NCBI GenBank assembly: GCA_021733795.1 | Contig: JAIPKB010000014.1 | Location: 1 to 51,925 of the forward strand | Direction: 5' to 3' | DNA: 51,925 nucleotides | Source of the DNA: Akkermansiaceae bacterium | GTDB taxonomy: Bacteria; Verrucomicrobiota; Verrucomicrobiia; Verrucomicrobiales; Akkermansiaceae | In this document: positions 50,890-51,925 of the stretch, piece after piece | How the letters are laid out: every line of letters begins with the position of its first letter | How positions within the stretch are numbered: the first letter of the stretch is position 1 | Position numbers and translations under genes: made by a program | The notes under the pieces: generated by a model | The model's database searches: none | What the model saw: only the letters and a program-made list of their open reading frames with translations | Told to the model about the DNA's origin: nothing

Positions 50890-51925
50890 ATGAAATCCAT
50901 TCTGCTGCTCCTTTCCATGCTGACTACCCTTTGGGGCGCTCCTTCCGCAGACAACTTCGATTCGAAGGAGACCATGAAAGAGACCATGTATGTCACATGG
51001 ATCATGATCTGGAACGGATCGACCGAGAAGAGTTGGTGGCGGCCCGGGGATTACAACGGCTGCAAGGTGCTCGTGAATGGCGAATGGCAATCGATCAACT
51101 GGAACGACCGCGCACACATCCAGACGTATTTCAAGGCGATCAAGGCGGCCGGCATGAACGTGATCGCAGTCGATTTCACCAACGGCTTCCGTTGGCAGTG
51201 GCAGGCGAAATACATCCAGCAGTTGTGCCATGAGAATGCCATGAAGTTTGCCGTGGCATTCAATCCGCAGGCGGGGGATGCAATGGAAAAGGGTTGCGAG
51301 GAAATCTGGAAGACTTATGCCTCGCCCGAAGCAGCGGATTCGGAGGCCTACCTTCACAAGGATGACAAGCCGCTTGTCGTGCTCTACACCTGGCGCCACG
51401 GCTATCATGCGAGCACCGCCGGAACCGGTGAGTTCCGCCGGAAATTCTCTACCGTCTGGGCCTCAGGAGAGGATTCCGAGAAGGACAAATGGGGCTGGCA
51501 ACTTGAACCTTCGGTCGGCCCGGTGTCGTCCCTGGACGCGATGTTCGTGACCGGTTCAGTGAAGTTTGACAGCCCGAAAACCCCTGGGGAACGCTGGCGC
51601 AAGAATCTGTCATGGCTCGACTACGGGTTTGCCATGGCAAGGAAAAATCACCCGAAATTCCTGGTGGTCGGCTCGTTTGACGACGTGGAGGAACGCAACG
51701 CCTGGATGGTGGCCGATACCAAGAACGCGAAACCCGGCTTGCAGATGCGTGACATTTCAGGAGCGCTCAGCACGGATGCGTATTACAATCGCGTCCGCGC
51801 CTGGGTGCTGAAAGGGCAGGCACCCACCATTGCCGGCGGATGGATCAGGGACGGCGCCTACCAGGTGATCGCCTCCGACGGCCGGATGCTTGGCGTCGCC
51901 GAAAACCGCGACCTGAAGTCACCGG
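50890..51925 (+). CDS. Secreted TIM-barrel-like protein, possible glycoside hydrolase (cut by window end)
   Basis: Open to the window end (345 codons). The signal peptide MKSILLLLSMLTTLWGAPSA precedes a barrel-like domain: TMYVTWIMIWNGSTEKSWWR, then AAGMNVIAVDFTNGFRWQWQ, LCHENAMKFAVAFNPQAGD and KPLVVLYTW. The pattern recalls GH71/GH99-type hydrolases, but the catalytic residues cannot be assigned with confidence. The last visible part (DGAYQVIASDGRMLGVAENR) resembles the start of a ricin-B-like lectin domain. It starts 107 bp after the GH43-like gene in the same direction and likely belongs to the same operon. The product name should be regarded as provisional. Confidence 0.55.
   Translation, partial: MKSILLLLSMLTTLWGAPSADNFDSKETMKETMYVTWIMIWNGSTEKSWWRPGDYNGCKVLVNGEWQSINWNDRAHIQTYFKAIKAAGMNVIAVDFTNGFRWQWQAKYIQQLCHENAMKFAVAFNPQAGDAMEKGCEEIWKTYASPEAADSEAYLHKDDKPLVVLYTWRHGYHASTAGTGEFRRKFSTVWASGEDSEKDKWGWQLEPSVGPVSSLDAMFVTGSVKFDSPKTPGERWRKNLSWLDYGFAMARKNHPKFLVVGSFDDVEERNAWMVADTKNAKPGLQMRDISGALSTDAYYNRVRAWVLKGQAPTIAGGWIRDGAYQVIASDGRMLGVAENRDLKSP

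Noticed and set aside
1..51925. CRISPR arrays, tRNA or rRNA genes, classical insertion sequences
   Set aside because: No regularly spaced repeats, no cloverleaf with a GTTCGA-type T-loop outside genes, and no transposase frame could be supported.
1..51925. Apparent excess of GTTAGA/TCTAAC on both strands
   Set aside because: Noticeable by eye, but a rough base-composition estimate makes the excess less than two-fold; not strong without a proper count.

Overview
The window reads as a chromosome segment of a high-GC Verrucomicrobiota bacterium, probably of the Verrucomicrobiales. The grounds are indirect. There are many large secreted proteins with signal peptides, an autotransporter-like beta-strand repeat protein, a recurring verrucomicrobial C-terminal module in giant secreted proteins, a PEP-CTERM sorting tail, pyrophosphate-dependent phosphofructokinase, and many carbohydrate-active enzymes with no SusC/SusD pair. 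No tRNA, rRNA or CRISPR array was found.

Layout. 1-930: remnant of a reverse-strand gene broken by a 10-bp tandem duplication, then non-coding DNA. 933-3530: large secreted adhesin-like protein. 3.6-4.2 kb: beta-hexosaminidase (GH20) fragment lying between two dispersed repeats. 4.3-9.9 kb, reverse strand: housekeeping block of PPi-phosphofructokinase, an AddB-like PD-(D/E)XK nuclease and prfB with its programmed frameshift. Unusual hairpin clusters separate these genes. 10.0-11.6 kb: AT-richer Rhs tip with a toxin-like C-terminus and a small membrane protein. 12.1-12.7 kb: decayed UPF0175/PIN toxin-antitoxin pair. 13.0-24.0 kb: six-gene overlapping operon (giant quinoprotein-like protein, Cys-containing periplasmic protein, FtsX/MacB-like permease, ABC ATPase, TPR protein, purple-acid-phosphatase-like enzyme). 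24.4-28.9 kb: mosaic of shortened genes plus an autotransporter-like protein. 28.9-51.9 kb: polysaccharide-use region with two GH127/146-type beta-L-arabinofuranosidases, GH51 alpha-L-arabinofuranosidase, GH43-like protein, two sialate-O-acetylesterase-type esterases, a parallel beta-helix protein, an HExxH metallopeptidase-like protein and a TIM-barrel-like protein that runs off the end. This region is interrupted by a reverse-strand operon of small secreted proteins of unknown function (34.1-37.9 kb).

The enzyme set points to arabinan, arabinogalactan or extensin-type arabinose polymers. Esterases would remove acetyl groups, GH51 and GH43 would cut alpha-arabinofuranosyl links, and GH127/146 would cut beta-L-arabinofuranosyl links. 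Genes from 42.9 kb onward are close together and co-directional, so probably one operon.

Two observations stand out. First, a direct repeat of GCGAA-type half-sites 20-21 bp apart lies upstream of the quinoprotein operon, both esterase leaders and the arabinosidase operon, often followed by a -35-like TTGA. It looks like an AraC/XylR-type activator operator. Second, many genes are shortened, often in frame: the mini beta-helix gene, the GH43 gene, the phosphoesterase fusion, and GH20, GH27 and PEP-CTERM fragments. Shared leader and tail sequences mark the recombination joints. Starts were chosen by signal peptides, family length and gene overlaps; family assignments rest on motif recognition without database searches.
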